A stretch of DNA of 64,000 bases from NCBI RefSeq assembly GCF_002753895.1, contig NZ_NJER01000001.1, positions 930,001 through 994,000 of the forward strand. Reading direction: 5' to 3'. The translations under genes and the position numbers were made by a program. Below the pieces are notes generated by a model. That model was not told where the DNA came from and made no database searches. It worked only from the letters and a program-made list of their open reading frames with translations. Positions within the stretch are counted from its first letter, which is position 1; each line of letters starts with the position of its first letter. The stretch is from Halobacteriovorax sp. JY17. GTDB taxonomy: Bacteria; Bdellovibrionota; Bacteriovoracia; Bacteriovoracales; Bacteriovoracaceae. This document shows positions 60,613 to 64,000 of the stretch, piece by piece.

Positions 60613-62406
60613 TTAAGCTTGAGAACGTAAATTGAACTTTCTAAGTTCAAGTAAGAGGTTTTCAAAGTTTGCAATATTTTCATCTAAGAGTTTTAGGTTT
60701 TTAACCTTAACTTCTCCTGCCGAATTTTCAATCATCTCTTCGTGTTGGAAGTATTTCATACTAGACTTAATTAAAGGCTCTGAGTTTGATTCAGGAAATT
60801 TTACAATCACTCCAAGGGCCTTCTCTTCTTTATGAATTTCTTTATACTTCTTTAAATAATCTGCAACTTTAAATCCTGCTTCTCCATGAGATTCACCAAG
60901 AGATTTAAAAGTACACGCACTCGTATAATAAGCTTCGATAATGTAATTAAACGACCTAGAAAATACTCCTAGGCTTGAAGCTATTGTGTATAGCTCTTTG
61001 TGAGACAACTCTAAACACTCTTCAAGAGTGCTAATATCTCGTCCAATAATATAAGAGAGAAGAATAAATGACTTCTCCATAAAGTCTTTAATCGTTGGAA
61101 GATAGAATTCATGTTTTAGCAGTCTTCTATGGCCAAGGAATAATTTCTTAAGATCATGGACTGTTTCAATCTTTCCACTAAAGAGATTTATCCACGCATA
61201 GTTAATTACCCATGGAACTAGGAAGTGGTGAAGAATTGTATTTTTAAAATACAGTAACTCTTGTCTGTGCTCATCTTTGATTGCGTAGAAAGTATGACTA
61301 CGAGAACTCTTTCCGATCACATCGATTTTCTTATTCCCAATCATAATATCTAGAGCACGCCCTAGGCTGTCTTCGAGCTTCGCTTCTTGCATTGAATCGG
61401 TATAAGGAATTCGGTAGGTGTCGCAGAAACTAATAATCTGCTTCCCTTTAGCAAGAATATCGTGCCAATCCAAAGCACCAGCTGGTTCGTCTAGGAGAAT
61501 CATTCCAAGGACCGCTGAAGGAGTCACGTTCATATTCGCGCCGACAGTTCTAAAACACTCAAAGGCTAAATTCTGTACGTCTTCTTTTAGAGTGTCATCG
61601 CAGTGCTTAGCCGCGATAACAGGCTCCCCTAGCTTTATGTGAACTGAACCAAATTGATAGCTAAAGAGCTTAAATAAGCTTAGGAGTTGTCCTGTACTCT
61701 CTTTTGTCTTCTTTCCACCGCCAAGTTCTTTAGCGAGAGATTTTTGTTCAGGAACATATTCGTGAACAATACTCACGGGAACAAAGGCCAAGTCTTTCTT
61801 TCTATCTTCAGGCAGATGACTATGGGCCTCCAGTAACATTTGATAGAGACCATATTTTGGAGAAAGTAATTTCCCTGTTCGAGAGCGCCCTCCTTCAAAG
61901 AAGAATTCAATCGGTTTTTGATTCATCAGCAAGTAGTAGAGATAGGCCTCTAGAGTCAGCTTATAAAGAATATCGCTGGCAAAAGATCTTCTAATGAAGA
62001 AACAACCAGACTTTCTAAAGAGCTTACCAATAGGAAAGATATTTAAATTATTCCCACCGGCAACATAGAGAGGAAATCCATACTTCTTAAAGACCATATA
62101 ATTGATGGCCACATAGTCTGCGTGAGATTGATGATTAGGAACCATCACCACAGATTTTTCTTTTACTAATTTATTAAAGTCTACACCGTTCTCGCTAAAG
62201 TTCACTCCGTCATAGAGTTTTGGAAGCGTAGAATCTAAGAGCTTTTGAAAAGACTTGATATAGGTTTTAGAAAACTCTGCACGAATTTCTTTTAAATTCT
62301 TTAGGGCCTTTTCTCTTTCTTCTTTCGGGTTATCTCTTCCCTCAATTCTTGCTTTAAGCTTTGGGTAAGAGAGAACTATCTTTTCTTGTCCGTTAAATAG
62401 ACTCAT
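60613..62406 (-). CDS. plsB: Glycerol-3-phosphate acyltransferase PlsB-like
   Basis: 597 residues. The acyltransferase blocks are block I NHQSHADY (H-x4-D) near residue 93, block II FIRRSF, block III FFEGGRSRTGK, and block IV VPVSIVHEY, in the order and spacing of PlsB/DHAPAT. The enzyme adds a fatty acyl group to the first position of glycerol-3-phosphate at the inner membrane. E. coli PlsB is longer (807), so this lacks part of the N-terminal region. It has AAAGGAT upstream and lies 12 bases from the preceding gene. Confidence 0.9.
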   Translation of the reverse strand: MSLFNGQEKIVLSYPKLKARIEGRDNPKEEREKALKNLKEIRAEFSKTYIKSFQKLLDSTLPKLYDGVNFSENGVDFNKLVKEKSVVMVPNHQSHADYVAINYMVFKKYGFPLYVAGGNNLNIFPIGKLFRKSGCFFIRRSFASDILYKLTLEAYLYYLLMNQKPIEFFFEGGRSRTGKLLSPKYGLYQMLLEAHSHLPEDRKKDLAFVPVSIVHEYVPEQKSLAKELGGGKKTKESTGQLLSLFKLFSYQFGSVHIKLGEPVIAAKHCDDTLKEDVQNLAFECFRTVGANMNVTPSAVLGMILLDEPAGALDWHDILAKGKQIISFCDTYRIPYTDSMQEAKLEDSLGRALDIMIGNKKIDVIGKSSRSHTFYAIKDEHRQELLYFKNTILHHFLVPWVINYAWINLFSGKIETVHDLKKLFLGHRRLLKHEFYLPTIKDFMEKSFILLSYIIGRDISTLEECLELSHKELYTIASSLGVFSRSFNYIIEAYYTSACTFKSLGESHGEAGFKVADYLKKYKEIHKEEKALGVIVKFPESNSEPLIKSSMKYFQHEEMIENSAGEVKVKNLKLLDENIANFENLLLELRKFNLRSQA

Positions 62407-62418
62407 TAAAATCCTTTA

Positions 62419-63480
62419 TTATCTCTTTCCGTGTGGACGAGATTCAATCATCCCTGACGTACTCATTTCCATGAATAGCCCCACTTCTTTCATTGCTGCA
62501 ATATTATCTACACCAAGATAAGTCATTCCAGACCTTAGACCACCAGTGAGCTCAGATACAACGTCTGCAACTGATCCCTTACATGGAACCATTGTGTCTA
62601 CACCTTCAGCGGCCATTCCCTTCGGAAGCTCGCCTCTCCAAGAGACTTGCGCGGCCTTTGAGGCCATTCCTCTATACTCTTTCATTCCACCTTTAAGCTC
62701 ACCCGGAGTTTCAAGAGTTCCAGAAAGTAGAGACCCTGCCATAATTGTGTGGGCCCCAGCGCATAGAGCTTTTACGATATCGCCAGAAGTTTTAATCCCT
62801 CCATCGGCAATAACAGGAACCCCGTGCTTGATCGCTTCATCCACGCACATAGCAATAGCTGTTAGCTGAGGAACACCGTGTCCTGTAATAATTCTTGTCG
62901 TACACATCGAACCTGGACCAATTCCAACTTTAACAGCGTCAGCACCAAGGTCAATCATTCTCTTAACCCCTTCACCAGTGGCGACGTTACCTGCAATAAC
63001 ATCAATATGAGGCCAAGTCTTTTTTACATATTCAAGGGTCTCAAGCATCATAACAGAATCGCCGTGAGCGATATCAATAGTGAGGATTTCAACACCGATG
63101 TCAGCAAGAAGTTTTGCTCTAAGCTTTCCTTCTTCTTTTACACCAATTGAAGCGGCCACAGGACCTTTTAAATTATTTTCTTTAATATAGTTTTGGATTC
63201 TTCTCACATCTTCAACTTGTTCTTCAGGAGACATGAAGCGGTGAAGAATTCCAAGACCTCCAAGCTTAGCCATGGCACAGGCCATCTCTACACCAGTAAC
63301 AGTGTCCATATTGGCAGAAATAATTGGAGTTTCAATTTCATAATTCTTAGTCGCCTTAGAATTAAGTGAAGGTATTCTTCTAGATGCAATTTCTGAGTGT
63401 CTTGGAATCATTAAGACATCATCAAAAGTTAAACCTTTTCCACGTTGTAGAATTTGTTGCGCATTGAACACGAGTTCCAT
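62419..63480 (-). CDS. IMP dehydrogenase/GMP reductase family protein lacking CBS domains
   Basis: 353 residues. [16 protein letters not shown] opens the fold, the catalytic Cys is in [23 protein letters not shown] and a [13 protein letters not shown] phosphate-binding segment follow, and KGSVADVV is near the end. All are shared by IMP dehydrogenase and GMP reductase. The CBS pair (about 120 residues) of usual IMPDH is missing, and the flap Arg-Tyr segment is not obvious (WRGELPKGM). It is therefore either a CBS-less IMPDH or a GMP reductase. Ribosome site GGGAG. It lies 12 bases upstream of the acyltransferase gene. Confidence 0.88.
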   Translation of the reverse strand: MELVFNAQQILQRGKGLTFDDVLMIPRHSEIASRRIPSLNSKATKNYEIETPIISANMDTVTGVEMACAMAKLGGLGILHRFMSPEEQVEDVRRIQNYIKENNLKGPVAASIGVKEEGKLRAKLLADIGVEILTIDIAHGDSVMMLETLEYVKKTWPHIDVIAGNVATGEGVKRMIDLGADAVKVGIGPGSMCTTRIITGHGVPQLTAIAMCVDEAIKHGVPVIADGGIKTSGDIVKALCAGAHTIMAGSLLSGTLETPGELKGGMKEYRGMASKAAQVSWRGELPKGMAAEGVDTMVPCKGSVADVVSELTGGLRSGMTYLGVDNIAAMKEVGLFMEMSTSGMIESRPHGKR

Positions 63481-63659
63481 GGTTTTCTCCCAAAAAGTTG
63501 ATTTTGAGCTTATAAAATACCTTGTTAATTTTGGTTACACAACTATGACGCAGGTCAAATGCAGATTTTTTGGTGGAGGTGGCGCTGGAAACATAACTAC
63601 GGCCCTCGAGAGATACCATCGACTAAAGCGAATTTCATCGCCCCTCCATTCTACTAAGA

Positions 63660-64000
63660 CTAAGTAAGCCCCTTTAAGTTCTTTTGTAAATGTTTAGCTC
63701 TCTTATAAAATTCATCCTTGATTAATTTTGCTGTCTCAATTCCCTCGTAGTTTTCTTCAAACTCATCAACAAGGGAGTCAATCTCTTTTGAGATTAATTC
63801 AATTACTGTCACACCTTCTCTATAAAGTAGTGACTCTTTTATTTTCAATTCATTGGCCAAAATCTCAAAATTACTCATCCTTAGCTTGTGCCAATCATTA
63901 TTACCACCAACTTTATAACTAAACTTTTTTGTAAATCCTTTATAAACCGAAGTACAAAGGAGATCATAAAAAGGCGATAGTCTTATTCCTTTATCAGTAT
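63660..64000 (-). CDS. C-terminal part of a HipA-like kinase, cut by the window edge
   Basis: The frame is open from the window edge to the stop at 63660 (112 residues visible). The ATG at 63878 is internal. The fragment begins TDKGIRLSPFYDLLCTSVY and continues FSYKVGGNNDWHKLRMSNFEILANELKI. That is the end of the HipA C-terminal kinase domain, with the RLxPxYDLL segment of the activation/metal region near the C-lobe. A HipA toxin phosphorylates a tRNA synthetase and causes growth arrest. The catalytic residues lie outside the window, so activity cannot be judged. Confidence 0.75.
   Translation of the reverse strand, partial: TDKGIRLSPFYDLLCTSVYKGFTKKFSYKVGGNNDWHKLRMSNFEILANELKIKESLLYREGVTVIELISKEIDSLVDEFEENYEGIETAKLIKDEFYKRAKHLQKNLKGLT

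Noticed and set aside
63481-63659. Short reading frames in the gap between the IMPDH-like and HipA-like genes, including a 13-codon frame behind GGAGGGG on the minus strand
   Set aside because: The encoded peptides look like no known product, and the longer plus- and minus-strand frames there overlap the IMPDH-like start. A leader peptide is possible but unsupported.

Overview
The window is AT-rich, densely coded Gram-negative DNA. It resembles the Bdellovibrionota, most likely a marine Bacteriovoracaceae (Halobacteriovorax-like) predator or a close relative. That placement is an inference. It rests on the many exported proteins, lipoproteins and secreted proteases, the outer-membrane beta-barrels, full amino-acid catabolic operons, and the base composition. 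No tRNA, rRNA or CRISPR array was seen, and no gene-free stretch exceeds about 230 bases.

Layout. (1) 1-11.4 kb: mainly envelope and secreted proteins. These include a truncated coiled-coil gene, an HExxH lipoprotein with a PepSY-like partner, a beta-barrel, a DUF4430 protein, an ABC transporter pair and a subtilisin. (2) 11.4-14.5 kb: a fumarase (two subunits) plus 3-oxoacid CoA-transferase operon; the fumarase alpha subunit carries a histone-H1-like tail. (3) 14.6-17.4 kb: a Rep/UvrD helicase and two small lipoproteins. (4) 17.5-23.6 kb: a leucine/isovalerate (liu) operon in which the biotin-dependent alpha subunit is split into two coupled genes. (5) 23.7-27.6 kb: two large exported proteins, one ending in a J-domain-like segment. 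(6) 27.6-40.1 kb: an aryl-pyruvate and aromatic-acid region. Indolepyruvate ferredoxin oxidoreductase and a Nudix/metallo-beta-lactamase fusion diverge from hpd-paaF-paaG-paaA-paaH (split)-paaJ-ndh. (7) 40.1-48.4 kb: yfgM-bamB, beta-barrels, an APP1-like phosphatase and rnc-era-der. (8) 48.5-57 kb: a Cys-repeat coiled-coil protein, a catalytically degenerate tyrosine recombinase, transaldolase, a matrixin lipoprotein, an ECF sigma/anti-sigma pair, DUF547 plus radical SAM, a secreted trypsin-like protease and a secreted CheD-like protein. (9) 57.1-58.6 kb: an intact ISL3-family element with 9-bp target repeats. (10) 58.6-64 kb: infC-rpmI-rplT, plsB-like, an IMPDH/GMP-reductase family gene, and the C-terminus of a HipA-like gene.

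How the genes work together. Leucine yields acetoacetate through the liu operon, and tyrosine can yield fumarate and acetoacetate through HPPD. The ScoAB CoA-transferase, fumarase and thiolase in the same window can feed these into central metabolism. Phenylalanine-type aryl pyruvates could become aryl-acetyl-CoA through the ferredoxin oxidoreductase and then enter the Paa genes. This fits an organism living on protein, such as digested prey. The other Paa epoxidase subunits, homogentisate dioxygenase, fumarylacetoacetase and isovaleryl-CoA dehydrogenase are not in the window.

Several gene boundaries need care. The first and last genes are cut by the window edges, and infC starts at AUU. The sigma factor starts at TTG, its anti-sigma partner at GTG, and many signal-peptide genes start at an internal ATG downstream of the longest possible one.
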